From Hemibagrus wyckioides (lineage: Eukaryota > Chordata > Actinopteri > Siluriformes > Bagridae): a stretch of DNA of 64,000 nt. Shown piece after piece: positions 50,555 through 63,902 of the stretch. Where the stretch lies: assembly GCF_019097595.1 (NCBI RefSeq), contig NC_080717.1, forward strand, positions 11,407,336 through 11,471,335, in the 5' to 3' direction. Made by a program: the position numbers and the translations under genes. Numbering within the stretch: position 1 is the stretch's first letter; every line of letters starts with the position of its first letter. The notes beneath the pieces are model-generated. The model had not been told where the DNA came from and ran no database searches. It worked only from the letters and a program-made list of their open reading frames with translations.

Positions 50555-50815
50555 TGCCATTCCAGATTTAGTTTCCCTTTACAGTTATTATAACCTCCAC
50601 TCCTTTGGGAAGGCTTTCCACTAGATTTTGCAACATGGTTGTGGAGATGTTGTTTATTCAACCACAAGAGTGTTAGTGAGCCGCTGTCATGGGACAGGTT
50701 AGGAACAATGCAGGGAAATTGTAATACTACAGCCTACAAATATATCTTATACAACTGTGTGCTTCCAACTTTGTGGTAACAGTTTGGCCACATCTGGGGT
50801 GTGATGGTCAACGTT
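50555..50815 (-). mobile_element. Degenerate Tc1 derivative
   Basis: Complement of the family at 12.4 and 62.6 kb: 'GGAAGGCTTTCCACTAGATT', 'CTTCCAACTTTGTGGTAACA' and 'GGGTGTGATGGTCAA'. The middle is deleted. Confidence 0.65.
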
Positions 50816-50937
50816 TTGACCATATCAGAGCTTGAAATAGTTCACTCTGAGTGATTATAAACTCTGAGTAAACAGAATCCTTAGTTATAAGTATCCTTAG
50901 TAATCCAGAGTTATCTTGTTTTGAACTGAGGGCAAGG

Positions 50938-51156
50938 TGCCTTTATTATTGCCACACATACATTACAGCACAGTGGAATTCTTTTCTTCGCATATACCAG
51001 CTGAGGAAGCTGGGGTCAGAGCAACTGTGATACAGCACCCCTGGAGCAGAGAGGGTTAAGTGCCTTGCTCAATTGCCCAACAGTGGAGCTTGGTGGTGCT
51101 GGGGCTTGAACCCTGATCCTCAACCCAGCCTTAACCACTTGAGCCATCACTGCCCC
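50938..51156 (-). mobile_element. tRNA-derived SINE
   Basis: The complement reads 'GGGGCAGTGATGGCTCAAGT' at its start (A-box-like), has 'GGTTCAAGCCCC' (B-box-like) and 'GGCACTTAACCCTCTCTGCT', and ends with 'AATAATAAAGGC'. Same family as 19803-20034. Confidence 0.85.
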
Positions 51157-51199
51157 AGTTTTATACTTTATCTTGTCTTATCTTGTCTTTTATCTTGTC

Positions 51200-54136
51200 T
51201 TATACTGTACTTAAATAATGAATCTTGGCTATTCATAATCTAACATTTCACACTGTACATTCCTAAACTCTGGGTTAAAGTTCTCATTTGCATACTTGCT
51301 TTGTCAACAAACGCGACTAGATAAATACATCACTCAACTGCTTTAAATAATGGATTGTCTGATGCTTTTGCATGAGTGAGAAAAAAAAAATGCCGCTGTG
51401 TAAATCCTCCTTGACTGTTTTAAGCCTTTAAACAAAGACAAAAAACAAAAGACTTTTCTGATCATAACTGTCAGAATAAAATAAAAATAAAATGTCTCCT
51501 TCTGAGTAGTTCCAGTTGATACGTTTTCTGCCAACATTTTACTTTTTCTTTCCTTAAATGCTGCAGCTATTGTGCACAGCATCTAGTTGTACTGTTCCAA
51601 CACTGCATTGTTTGACATATTTGGCACCAAATTGTAAGGTTAAGACCACTAAACCTGCTTCAGAACAGGGTTTCATAACCATGAGAAAAAAATACAAAGA
51701 AAATGCTGGTAACTCCGCTTCTAAATTACAGTGTGAAGCGTTCCTCTCTCCAGGGTTAAAAGTTAAAAACAGGGTTTAGAATGACACCAGAGCAGCGTAA
51801 AAACCCTTTTAGTGTATTTATGTTGTTGCAAGGATACACTTCCATTTCATTTTAACATTATACCAGTCTTCTATTTTAAAGTTTTTGAAGTTTTCCTTTT
51901 TCTCCCAAAATCCAGTCATCATTCACCATATTTAAAGAATAATAATAAGAAGAAGACAAAACACCTGAACAGAAACTCAGAAGTCACAATTAATACACAG
52001 CATGACTATAATTTATTGAACATATTAAATATATTATCTATGATTGTTACAAGTCAGTTATGACATACGGTACATGGCAGTCTTTAATGTGAGTAAAACA
52101 AAACAAAACAACAGATAAATATTTTTTGGAATGTATCTTTTTTTTTTTTTTGTATTTCAAAATAAAAAAAATGTTCAGTATCAAAATGTGGTCTATACAC
52201 ACTGGCATGACAAAAAAGGTAATTTGGAGCTGGTAGATTGACATAAAGATGATTCCATGTACATGCTGGCACACAGTACAGCTACTGACTGCTCATGTGT
52301 TCGGGTTGCCAGTCTATCTCCCTAGTTTACACACGACATTCTAAAACACTGAGATACTACTTAGAGCTTAAAAACATTTCATAAGCCTATTTTTTTTGTT
52401 AGTGTTTTTAGCAGCGAGCCACAAATAGAGAGACCATAACAATTCAGGCTGTCCCTTATGGCTTCTTTATGCTTTATGACAGTTTTTTTTTTTTTATTAT
52501 TAAATTTTTTCTTTCTTTTTTTTTTAAATCATGGCAAATGTCAAATAAAAAACAAGACAGTGTGTGCACAGTAACCTCGGTGCCTGTTAACAGTCTTTGT
52601 ACCGGCTTTGGTTACATCGTTGGGAAAGTGAAATGCTTTGAGATTACGCAGAAACAGTAGCAGTAGCTTGCACGCAAACTGAAAGCAGCACAGAGGTCAG
52701 TGAGTCTCAGGGCTACAGCTACAAACCTAAATGCTATTTTGCATTTATTTTCGAAAATTGTGCAAGAAAAAAACAGCGTACACGGTAATAAAAATAAAAG
52801 TAAATTTAAATTAAAAAAAGAAAAAAGATTTTGTTTGAAATGTATAATTTAGCATGTCGTTCCTGTGTGGGTTTAGATGCTTGTTTCACACAGCACAGTG
52901 AATTACGAGTCGCACAGTTTGTTTGGAAGAAACACAAGTTTGGACCGAGAGATTCTCATCAAATCAAACATTTTGAGAGGTTTAAACATGCATCGTTGAC
53001 ATTAAACCATACTTAAATATACTGCAGCAGTAATATCTTTGGTCCATGTCTGCTCCTCAGATACGTCGTTAAATGCTATCATGTTATTTGTATGTTTTAA
53101 AACTCTATACTTGTGTAAAGTATATAAACTCCCTCCAGCTTTTGGCTTACATTAAAGGATGAACAGTCCAGTTTCTGGTAGCAGCAAGAAGGTAGGATTT
53201 ACAAAGAGAACACTTTTACATGAAGGTGCACTGAACTCACATTAGTTTACTAAATTACTTAACATCAACAATCCATAAACTTCAGCACGGATCTTAAGCA
53301 GTAAATCACGTTAATAAAGCTGAATTTGCCACATCACACTCACTACAGACCAAACAATCTGAACTAGAAGAGAAATTAAATACAGAATTAGTTTTATTAT
53401 AGAATTAGTCTCTCTAAATTAGTGTTGCATTAAAGTCTACATACAGCAGCATAAATGAAACTGTAACGTTAATAAAAGCTGACGTTAATGTTGATATTAG
53501 TGCTTCAATCATCCATGTTGTGTATTGTTTATCCTGTACAGGGTGACAGGGAACCTGGAGTCAGGACACAAGGCAGGAGACACCCTGGAGAGCAACCCAT
53601 CACAGGATACAATCACACACCACTGACTATTTGATAGAGTTTTTTGGTGATTGCTGTGGCCAAGATTGCTTGACTTTGCTGTGTCATTTCCCACAATTTG
53701 CAACACAACACAACTTGTGGACATTTTGTGCTTTTTTATGCCCAAAACTACTTTGATAGGTGAAATTGCAAGCACAGGATTCTTCTTTTAAGCTACTGCT
53801 GAAGATGCAGCTATAATTACTTTCCATGATAGCTGTTAGCTGTGATGACATTACACAATACTTGGCCCAAACCTACAGAAAATCTTTAAAATAAATTGCA
53901 ATATCTTCTAAATATGTGATCCTCTTTATGTGATGTGGCTATTTTTTTTTTACTTCTTAGCCCTTAGTCCTGTGTTGTCTTATGTAGATTGGTAAATACA
54001 AGTAAATACTGTATTACTATAGAAAATTTATGATGTAATAATGCTGAAGTTTATGGTTTGTTTGGTATGTAGCAAACAGTGGAGCTTAAAACTCTACAGG
54101 GTGTGTGGCTTAAAAAAACATGACTATATGGGCATT
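51200..54136. other. Intergenic, nothing recognised
   Basis: AT-rich with several homopolymer runs (near 52140, 52485 and 52515). A short SINE-tail-like fragment on the minus strand at 53505-53625 has 'GGGTGACAGGGAACCTGGAG' and 'CCATCACAGGATACAATCAC'. Part of this stretch could be a very long fndc3 3'UTR, but nothing shows it. Confidence 0.45.
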
Positions 54137-55212
54137 GTCAGAGCTGTATCACAGAGTCAGAGCTGTATCATAGAGTCAGAGCTGTATCACAGCATCAGCG
54201 CTCTATCACTGAGTCAGAGTTGTATCACTGAGTCAGAGCTGTATTACAGAGTCAGAGCTGTATCACAGAGTCAGAGCTGTATCACAGAGTCAGAGCTATA
54301 TCACAGAGTCAGAGCTGTATCACAGAGTCAGAGCTGTATCACAGAGTCAGAGCTGTATCACTGTCAAAGCTGTATCACAGCATCAGAGCTGTATCACTGT
54401 CAAAGCTGTATCACAGAGTCAGAGCTGTATCACTGTCAAAGCTGTATCACAGCATCAGAGCTGTATCACTGTCAAAGCTGTATCACAGAGTCAGAGCTGT
54501 ATCACTGAGTCAGAGCTGTATTACAGAGTCAGAGCTGTATCACTGAGTCAGAGCTGTATCACTGAGTGAGAGCTGTATCACAGCATCAGAGCTGTATCAC
54601 TGTCAAAGCTGTATCACAGAGTCAGAGCTGTATCACTGAGTCAGAGCTATATCACTGTCAAAGCTGTATCACAGCATCAGAGCTGTAGCACTGTCAGAGC
54701 TGTATCACACAGTCAGAGCTGTATCACAGCATCAGAGCTATATCACTGTCAAAGCTGTATCACAGAGTCAGAGCTGTAGCACTGTCAGAGCTGTATCACA
54801 GAGTCAGAGCTGTATCACTGAGTCAGAGCTATATCACAGCATCAGAGCTGTATCACTGAGTCAGAGCTGTATCACCGAGTCAGAGCTGTATCACTGTCAG
54901 AGCTATATCACAGCATCAGCGCTCTATCACAGAGTCAGAGCTATATCACAGAGTCAGAGCTGTATCACAGTCAGAGTTGTATCGGAGCTGTATTAAAGCT
55001 GTAACAAAGTTGAATTAGAGCTGTAAGAGATAGCTGTATTAGAGCTGTAACAGAGAGTTGTACTAGAGCTGTATTGGAGTTGTATTAAAGATGTATTAGA
55101 GCTGTATTGGAGTTGTATTAGAGCTGTATTATAGTTGTATTAGAGCTGTATTAGAGTTGTAACAGAGAGCTGTATTAGAGTTGTATTGGAGTTGTATTAG
55201 AGCTGTAACAGG
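54137..55212. repeat. Minisatellite, 19-bp unit GAGTCAGAGCTGTATCACA
   Basis: About 50 tandem copies. Three main 5' variants alternate: AGAGTCAGAGCTGTATCAC, AGCATCAGAGCTGTATCAC and a shortened TGTCAAAGCTGTATCAC, plus TGAGTCAGAG types. From about 54985 the array drifts into a related family based on GAGCTGTATTAGAGTTGTA. An open frame of 155 codons crosses the first part only because the unit lacks stops in all three plus-strand frames; it encodes a 19-residue periodic peptide and is not a credible gene. Confidence 0.95.
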
Positions 55213-57898
55213 GGCTGAAATTGGTGTGAAATTTCATAAAATCAGATCGGAATCATCTAACATCACCCAAGTCTAACTACACAATGACTGGACACAGCCA
55301 ATCAGGAGAGAGCAAGAGGGAGAGTGTATGAGTGTGTAAATAAAGTAAGCGAGAATGAGAGTGAAGGAGCCTGACACTACACTACAGGCTAATACAGGTA
55401 TAATGGGGTGCAGGGCTCAAGCCACAATCGAAAATTTTCTGTAAGTCAATTACAATAACATTTTTTAGCAGAGGAAACTGGTAGAAATGTCAAAATTCTT
55501 AAATCTTACACCTTGTAGCTTTAATGTACCTTTATGTAAAGTGTTACTAAAAAAATGTTTTTGTTTTTCTTTCATCCCAACAGATTCCTGCTACCAGCAC
55601 TTTTTTTTATATGGAAACTCCCATTATAATAATCTGTTATTACTCTTAGCCCATTTCCTGGATTCACTTATCAAATGACTCAAATTTGCACAACAGGCCC
55701 CTTTAACATGAAGATCTTGGTTAAATAAATGCATTAAGAATGGCTGTGTTGTACACCAGCGTTTCCTAAAAGGCATTGTGAGGAACTTCTATATCTAAGA
55801 CATTCAATATGTCAGAAACCTTGAGATACTGCGGGTCCTATTGTGAAATTTGATCCGACGCAAAGTGTACAGGTAAAATATGGAAAAGCCCTAAGGCTAA
55901 GACCAACCTGATGAAGAAATAAGGTAAGTGACAAAGTGAAAGCTAAGTGAAGGAAAAAAACGTCGTCTGCTGTGTGACAGAATGGCTTTTGTGACATGAA
56001 AGAGGTATAAAGAACGAAATAGCGTACAGCTCTATTCAAGTTTGAAAAGAAGGAAGTTCAGACAGCAGCTTTTCTTCTTTGTAAATAAAAACAGCTCTAG
56101 CAGCTCTATAAGTACGTTGATCACTACATTTGGTAGTGAAACACAGCTTTTGTGTTCGCATGAGAAGCTCACACGTAGGCCTTGCACAGAAGCACAGGAG
56201 AATATGTCATTAGGATTCCTTATTAAGAGTCCTTAATGTAGCCAAGGCAAAGAAAGGCAAAGCTCCTAGAATGACACTGACGGTACATGATGCCTTCTCA
56301 GATAGAGGCACTACACTCTGGGTCTACTTCATCAAGCATTATCACTTACGTCTTAGATGGGAAAAAATTCTGTGGAAGGGAGGATATGAAATCACATTAA
56401 ATTATTAATCTACTTTCAATAACAATGTGATGACAAATAATGACCCTGCAACAGAGATATCAAAAACCATTCGCTTCATCTGGATTGAGCACCGGGAAGA
56501 AACCGGGATGTTTGAGTTTACAATATTGACATAAATATAAAAGAAAACTTCAAAGATTTAAAATCCCATTTGTGTCAAGTGCGGTCCTTTCAAGAATGAA
56601 AGAGGGAGGGAGGGAGAGAGGGATGTGTACTCCTTTTGTTGCATTCAAGCACCAATCAAGAAAATAGCAACATAGGAGCAGCTTCACTGGCACTGGAGCT
56701 GGGGGGTGCTAACATTTACTCCCCGAAAATCAGTAATGTTTCGATGAGATAACCAGAAGTCATTACAAAAATGAATGGAGATAATATACTGTTAAACCAA
56801 AAGTAAAGCTCAAAATAAAACTCTTCAGCATAAAGTAGAACTCAGAAAGGGACTACACTGCTCAGTTTGAGCTAAATAGAGACATTTATAACAAATGCAT
56901 ATCCATATCGGCTATCTAAGCAATACTGCCATATCTGTATGTACATGAACATAGCTAGAATGTATGTATAGTCTATCATAGAAGAACACACTGGTGATAG
57001 CAGAACGTAAAAAAATCTAGCTCTCCCAATGTCTCGGATAAATGAATGGAATTATTATGGTATAATGTGGTTATGATGTTATGAATTCTTAAACGTAAAA
57101 AATATTTCATATCTGCAAATGAGAGTACAAGAGACTCCAGTCGTTTATGAGTATGCTTTTTTTGTATATGTCTATGAAAGCTTTGGCACGGTCTCCCTTT
57201 TAACACTTATACTGAAAAACGTGATACTGAAAAAACAATTGGAATAATGCCTACATGATATATATGCACGCAAATAAAAAAGCCCCAAACCCTCCTATTA
57301 TTATTCTAAGGCAGAAAAAAGCACTCAGCCCATAAGACTTCATTTTTCTATAGCGACAGAAACTTCACTGATGTCACAATCCTCAAGGGTGTTTCAGGAG
57401 AAATCACATGACCTCCAAACTGAGAATGAGGTCCTTTAATGTCCAGATAAGGCTGCTGTGTACCGAATAGCAGCCAAGCTAACCGAAGCTCTGAGTGATC
57501 GGCCTTGCCTAGAGAGGTTTCTGTGATCTAAAAATAATCGGCATTCGTGTAACATAATAATAAAAATCTGGCCAAAACTGTGAAGTAACCTTCTGAAAAG
57601 TACACCGACGGCACACTGAAGTCTCATTCATCACAGTTTACATAGCAAAGTACCTACTGATGCCATATATAGATTTCTTTCCTCCATGCATTAATAGTCA
57701 TTAAAAAAAACAATAATAATAATAATAATAATAATAATAGTAATAATTGGGCTTTGACCATTTTAAAATGCTCTGTGCTAGCCAGGGCGGCTATGTGCTA
57801 CGAGGCCTGCTCTGCTCTAACATGCCGCTTTTTCTTTCTCCTTCTTTTATCTTATTCCTTTCTTCATTTCCTCAAACCAAATCCCTTTCCTCACCCCC
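55213..57898. other. Downstream flank / possible 3'UTR of fndc3c
   Basis: No gene recognised. DNA next to the stop codon at 57899 presumably includes the 3'UTR of the FNDC3-family gene, but I cannot choose a polyadenylation site. (AAT)n lies at 57711-57740. Confidence 0.45.
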
Positions 57899-60800
57899 TC
57901 ATGGCACCTCAATGATAAAGTACTGGATGAGCACAGCAAACAGAATGGCCAGTATCACGAAACCAAGGAGCAGAAGAGTTGCAAAGCGCTCATCGGCAAG
58001 AGACCAACTCCTCTTGGGCTGAGGATTGTGGGAGCTTGAGATCCGGGGTGGTTTAGTCGCAGGGAGGGCCGTGCTGAGGCTGCACTGACCCCACAGCTCT
58101 CCGCCATCTGTGCTCCGACGCCCGGCACACACACGCAGGCGACATGTGCTACTCGCTGTGGAGTTATGCCATGTGTATGAGGTTCCAGAGCCCTTATACA
58201 GCTAGAAAAGACACAGGAGTGTTACTCATGAGATTTCTATAAGCAGCTAATGCTGATGCCAAGCACCTGTTTATTTGTATATATGTACTTATAATGGAAA
58301 TCTATGAGCAGCTGATTAACATATGAGCTCACATCCATCAATCCATCAGTCCACCCACACTAAGTTTAAATTGCCCTTTCCATACCTGCTCCACTTCACG
58401 GCCCCTCAGCAGCTGCAGTGCATAAACAACTGGGTCTCCTCTCATGGCTTGAAGAGCCTCCCACGTGACTGTATACCTGTTCCACTCGACCAGTTCAACC
58501 TTTGGTGCTGCGAAATGGACATAACAGTCAATTTTTATAAATTGACAAGCAGAAAAGCATCTAATGCAGAAATATGTTTGTTAGCATACTCTACAGTTTT
58601 TTCCCACTTTGCTAAGTATAACAACATATAATACCAGAAAATGTCTTTTGTCCCTTAACTACAGATAAACTGCCAATGATTTGGTACCAACTGGAACTAG
58701 CTGCACGTGTAGAAGAGGTTGGGGCTAGAAACACAGCGATGACACTGACATGAGGGTATACATTGTACTGGTAGAACTCTCCCAACTTCTGAACACTGAC
58801 TGAAGGAATAGCTTATGGATTAATGGTGTTCATCCTTCCAGCATCCTCCAGAGACTTTCTTTTTTTTACGACCAACATCTTACTAACACACTTCATATCT
58901 TTTTTTTTCCTTGCTGGCCTGTCTATAGGACTTCTTTAAGCCAAGCTGTTCTTCCATGTTACATTGAAGGTGTCTACATTATTGTGGTGTCAAATGATGG
59001 TGTTGCTTCAAACCCCTGGCAACACTGGCTCCTGTTTCTTGAAATGATCCATAGGCACACAAGTGTAACAAGGTAAACTAATGGTAAAGGCTTACGTTTG
59101 AGCTGAGGTGGTGGAGAGCGGGTGGTGCTGAAGGTGTAGGGAGGAGAGAGGGGGCCCATGCCTGCTGCACTTTGAGCCTGAATGCTGAACTGGTACTCGG
59201 TAGCCTCACACAGTCTCTGCACTTTAAATGTATGACATGGGCCGCTGTAGATGCAAACCAACCTACAACACACAGACGCACATGTTCTAACCATCACAAT
59301 ATGTGTTTTACTTCTGGTAAAGCAGTTGTTAGGCATCTCATAGACATGTGAACGCTGAACCACCAACCATCCACCAAATGAAATAAGAATAGTCATACTG
59401 GCGTATCATGTCAGGCGTGTTGACACCTTAGCAGTAGGGAAATGGCAGAAATGTTGATGTTATAAACAAGCAGGTTTGTTATGATTGAATGGTTTGTCAT
59501 CGTGTTTGATTAGACAGTTACCTCGCCACTGAAAATGCCAAATACTACATTTCCATATACCCATCTATATTCATTCCTACACTCCAGTAACATCTGCTAC
59601 ACTGTGCAGTGGGCACTGAAAACCCTTTGGCTGTGTTTTGCTTTCTTGTATTGGCATATACTCATTATTAAATAAACTGTATCAGGATTGGGGGCAAAAA
59701 AACATGACGTGAAACAGGACGTCCACAGAAACAATTAACTATATTTCCCTATGTCACACTATACGTTACTATGCTCATTAGATTTTCTTTATTATGCACA
59801 TCCTTTTCTCACAGGCTCTTATAGCTTATAAAGGCAGTAAGATAAATACTGACAGTCTAAGAAGTTTTATGGAAAAGACTCAAACATATATTTCTAGAAG
59901 AGACTTTTGTGCAAAGATTTCATGATTAAATTTTCCTTTCATTTTCACCATTAGCTTGTGAACAGATGAAATCCATCTAACCCTAACTGTATCTGGTAAC
60001 ATGACATTTAAAACAGTAATAAATCCCCCTAAAATGAGCTAGACTAAATGGTCTAATCATGTAGACTTGCTCTGTAGCACATAACACTTTAACTTAACTC
60101 CTTGCTGATCACCTGCCCATAATTGAAAATACAGTGGTATGATCTGATCATCAATGAAACCAATTGTGTTGCATGCTAAACCTCAAGAAATATCCAAAGA
60201 ATTACCTGCAAGGGATTAGGGGTTAGAGTTATGGTGAGAATTTGGGTTATATGTTAGGGTTATGGTCAATGGTTAGAGGTTAGAGGATGGGGTTAGATGC
60301 TTATTAAAGATTTCTCATGCAGTCTACTTAGATTAGATGCATGTAGCTTGGCCAGTACCTGTCTGTGGCAGCTTGCATGTGCAAACAGTAGTGTGTGCCG
60401 TGACTGTTCTGTAGCCGGTCTCCCCATTTCAGCTTCAGACTCTGAGGTCCAGCCACCACACACTCCAGCACGGGGGGTTCAGGAGGCAAGGGTCGTGTCC
60501 TGAGCTTTAGCATTGTGCTAAAAGGACCAGCACCGATGCTATTAACTGCTTGCACTTGTATCCTGGAACACAGCAAAACGATTTGGAGCTTATCGAGGAG
60601 AATTTTCAATTCAATTCAATTTATTCAATTTTAGAATCTTATCACCGGCTATACAGTTTCTCTGGTTATATTTTCATGTAGGTTATACCTATACGTAGTG
60701 TCCGATTGAAGATTTTCCAGTATGTGGTAGTTAGTCCTTCCTACAGACAGAGGCTGCTCCTCTCCAAAGTCTATGTTGTATCCAGAAATTTCTGCTCCAT

Positions 60801-63800
60801 GACACTTAGGTTCTGTCCACCTTACAGCCAAACTGTTAGAGGTACTGCAAACTGTACCAGCACCCAGGGAGTCTGCCCTAATTTCCTCCACATGCTCCAC
60901 AGCTGCTGGTACCGATGCTGGGGTCTTTACCGTGGCAACATCGCTGAAGAGGCCTGCCCCAACAGCATTGACTGCCTGTGTGTTTAATAAGAAAAACACA
61001 GTTGTATAGCTTGTTAGTTTTACATCTTTGATTTTAACCCATAAATATTTATACCCATTTTGACTTATCATCAAATCTTAACAATCAATGAAATATATAT
61101 ATATGGCTAGAGTCACTTAAATGCAGTATTTAGTCCATTTGAGTAAAACTTTGAAGCATTTTCCCATTGGTGTGGCTGATTTAGGCAAAGAACACGCTGG
61201 TCTGGACCAGAAATTAATTAATAATTAATTAATAAATTAATGTGTATTTTTAAATTATAGATAATATTATACTTATATATATATATATATATATAAAGAA
61301 TTATATAATTAAAAAAAATAAAGCTAAGGAAATGACTTTCTGTGAGGAAATGGGCATTTTTCACTTTCATAAAATGTTGAAATAGGTTATTTTATCTTAC
61401 AAAAAAAATTAAAAGCAAATTAAAAGTATTATTCTGCCGTAATTAGAGAGTAGCCCCTACCTGCACTCTGCAGTAGTACACTGTGGCAGGCTGCAAGTCT
61501 CTCACTTCATATTGAGATAAAGACCCAGAGTACAGTAAATCCAGAGCACTTTCCTCCAGACCCCACTCCATCTGAAACTCATACACCTCTGACCCATTAC
61601 AGGCTGGGCTCTGTACAATGATAGAAAAAAAAATCAAATAAATTCATTTTCGGGCTTCTACCAGGCAAAAGAAATAAAAAGTAAAGCGGTATGGCAGCTT
61701 GCCTCCCAGGTGGCCAGTACACTGCTGCAAGAGCTTGGTGTAAGATTTGGAACACTGCACTGCTCTGGGGCTCCTGATGTTGTGGAAGCTTGGCACATGT
61801 CTGAGAGGGGACCCCACTGCAGGAGGGAAAAAAATCACAGCAATAACTCTTAAATGATTGCTTAAAATAATAAATGTGGGATTTATTTAAAATGCAGTAA
61901 CAACAACAGGATGGTGTCTATTATGATGACTGAAAATACAGCTACAGAATCAAACCTGTAGCTTTGACCCCAATCCAGGCAACTAACTACTATTACTAGC
62001 TAGATATTTAACTAGTTAATTAGTCTTTTATTTTATGACATTCCATAAAACTGAGAATAGATTCGAGCAACAGAAAAAATGCACAAATAAACAAATCACC
62101 AAAACCAGCAGTGATTAGTGGAGTTAATGAACCAGCCTCTGTTCCTCACTAGTTCCCTAATTATGTGCCATAAGTGTATGAGACACCCCACTTTCCTTAA
62201 TATACAAATTTCCTTAATATCTATTATTTACACTTTAATTTTTGCAAGTGTTGTGATAATGAGCCAATAAATAGAAAGCATTTAGTAAGCTACATTAATT
62301 CATATTCAGTTATTGGTAGCTGTGGCTCAGTGGTTGAAATTCTGGGTTACTGATCAGAAGATCAGGGTTTCAAGAAGCATCACTGTTCAGTCCTTAACCC
62401 TTTGGTCCAGAGGTTCTGTATCAAAGCTGACCCTGTGCCCTGACCCCAACTTACTAAAGAGTTGGGATAAGTGAAGAAAGGAATCTCATTGTACTGTATT
62501 GTATAAAGCTTTATTGTATAAAGTCTACCTACCTACCTACCAACCTACATACCTAATCAAATCTATACTATACTATAAGGCCAAAAGTTTATGTATACTT
62601 GGGCGTCACACCTATATGTGGCTCTTCCCCAAACTGTTGCCAGAAAATTTTAAACACATCTAAACTAAAAACTATCTAAAATAAAAAATTCCCTTCACTG
62701 GAATTTATAGGCTCAAACCTAGGTACCAGAATGTTCCAAAGCCTCTGTACACAAGGCTCATCGTGTGCCAAGGAAGTCCAGTGGCCTGAGCCCTGACCTC
62801 GACCCCACTGAACAGCGACTGTGCTCCAGGCTTTCTCTCTTCATATCCGTGTCTGACCTCACTAATGCTCATGGGGATGAACGACAAATCTCCACAGTCA
62901 TGTTCCCAAATCTAATAGAAAGCCTTCTCAGGAGAGTGGAGGCTGTTATAACAGCAAAGAGGAACTGAATTCATGTTAATGCCCATGGGTTTGGAATTGG
63001 CACCTGTCAGAGTGATGGTCAGTTTTTTGTGCCTGAGGTTTGTTAAAAAAGAAAGAAGACATTCTTTTTTGGAAAGCACACAAATTCCATGCAATGAAAA
63101 CTCACTAAAATAAAAAAATTTCTACAGAGGCAATGCTGAAGGGTGAAGGACAGAGACCATTAATTGTGTCATGGATGTTTACTGTTTTCCATCTTCTGCT
63201 AGTCCTTGGAACTCTATTTTTATTTCATCCAACTAATAACTCAAATAGATCAGATGTTTGTGAGAGCGTCTTTGCATAGCCCAAGCGTGTGATTTGCCCT
63301 GAGGCTCCTTCAGCTCAACGTAGCATCTCATGGTGCTTTTTGTACGCCTTTTGTAAAGAAAATAAAGGTCTATGTGAGTGCATTCTGATTCTGATAATGA
63401 CATTATCTACATTTTAGTATTGCAAGCATCTCACACGCACAATTACAGTAATTCTAATTATCAGTGTTATTTTCTATTTTAATTGTTATTCATTTTGATA
63501 GAATTTATTGATTCTGATTGAGTAAGAATTTACACAGGATCAGATCTGACCATACGCAACACAATGAATAAAAGCAATAGTTTTAACTCCTGGAGAAATG
63601 ATTCACACTGAAATTGTTTTTTAAAATCATTTCTTTTTCAATTTTTTTTTTCACATTAACTCACAGATCATCTTTTACTGCAGTAGTGTTGCTTTACCCA
63701 TCGTCACACAGCTAGTATGTACCTACCCCTGCTGCATTGTAGGCTTTCACCCAGAACAGGTAGGATGTGCCAGGAAGTAGTTGTCCCACAGTGCAGTAGG

Positions 63801-63902
63801 GATCTGAGCCCTGGTACACCTGCAGTGGAGAGCCTTCCACTGACCGAGCCATTTCCACACAGTACTGGGACACCGCAGCCCCTCCGTCACACACTGGAGC
63901 AT
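57899..63902 (-). CDS. fndc3c: FNDC3-family fibronectin type III membrane protein, last eight exons (partial)
   Basis: The C-terminal half, about 507 codons, of an FNDC3A/B/C-type protein: an array of FN3 domains tethered by a C-terminal transmembrane helix. Exons (minus strand): 63727-63902, 61703-61816, 61461-61610, 60689-60975, 60359-60562, 59096-59262, 58386-58507, 57899-58201. All phases join. They encode one partial and about four complete FN3 domains; typical strands are 'LLPGTSYLFWVKAYNAAG', 'LATWESPACNGSEVYEFQM', 'NLQSDTTYRIQVQAVNSIG', 'LVCIYSGPCHTFKVQRL' and 'EATEYQFSIQAQSAAGMGP'. After a basic linker (NPQPKRSW) comes the anchor 'LLLLGFVILAILFAVLIQYF', ending IIEVP. The donor after 61703 is GC (GAG|GCAAGC). 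The first intron shown (61817-63726) holds a SINE and a Tc1 remnant. The N-terminal part lies right of the window. Assignment to the X-linked FNDC3C type rather than FNDC3A or B rests on the ednrb2/rraga neighbourhood and is uncertain. Confidence 0.9.
60606..60640 (-). mobile_element. Remnant of an L2-type (GAATT)n tail in an fndc3c intron
   Basis: 'CAATTCAATTCAATTTATTC' in the short intron 60563-60688. Only the tail is left. Confidence 0.45.
62315..62530 (+). mobile_element. tRNA-derived SINE in an fndc3c intron
   Basis: 'GGTAGCTGTGGCTCAGTGGT' (A-box-like), a degraded B box ('GGGTTTCAAGAAGC'), then 'CAGTCCTTAACCCTTTGGTC', 'AAAGCTGACCCTGTGCCCTG' and 'GGAATCTCATTGTACTGTA'. Same family as 19803-20034. 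It runs into a (CTAC)n stretch. Confidence 0.8.
62577..63035 (+). mobile_element. Degenerate Tc1 derivative in an fndc3c intron
   Basis: The left end 'GGCCAAAAGTTTATGTATAC' and the right end 'GAGTGATGGTCAGTTTTTTG' bracket transposase C-terminal echoes ('ALTSTPLNSDCAP'-like, then 'NLIESLLRRVEAVITAKRN' at about 62905-62965). It is the least decayed of the four copies of this family here, but has no intact gene. Confidence 0.75.

Noticed and set aside
54041..54508. 155-codon open frame on the plus strand
   Set aside because: It lies in the 19-bp minisatellite, whose unit has no stop codon in any plus frame. The peptide is a pure repeat artefact with no domain.
54137..55212. CRISPR-like array of short repeats
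   Set aside because: The units are directly adjacent with no unique spacers, and the context is a vertebrate genome. It is a minisatellite.
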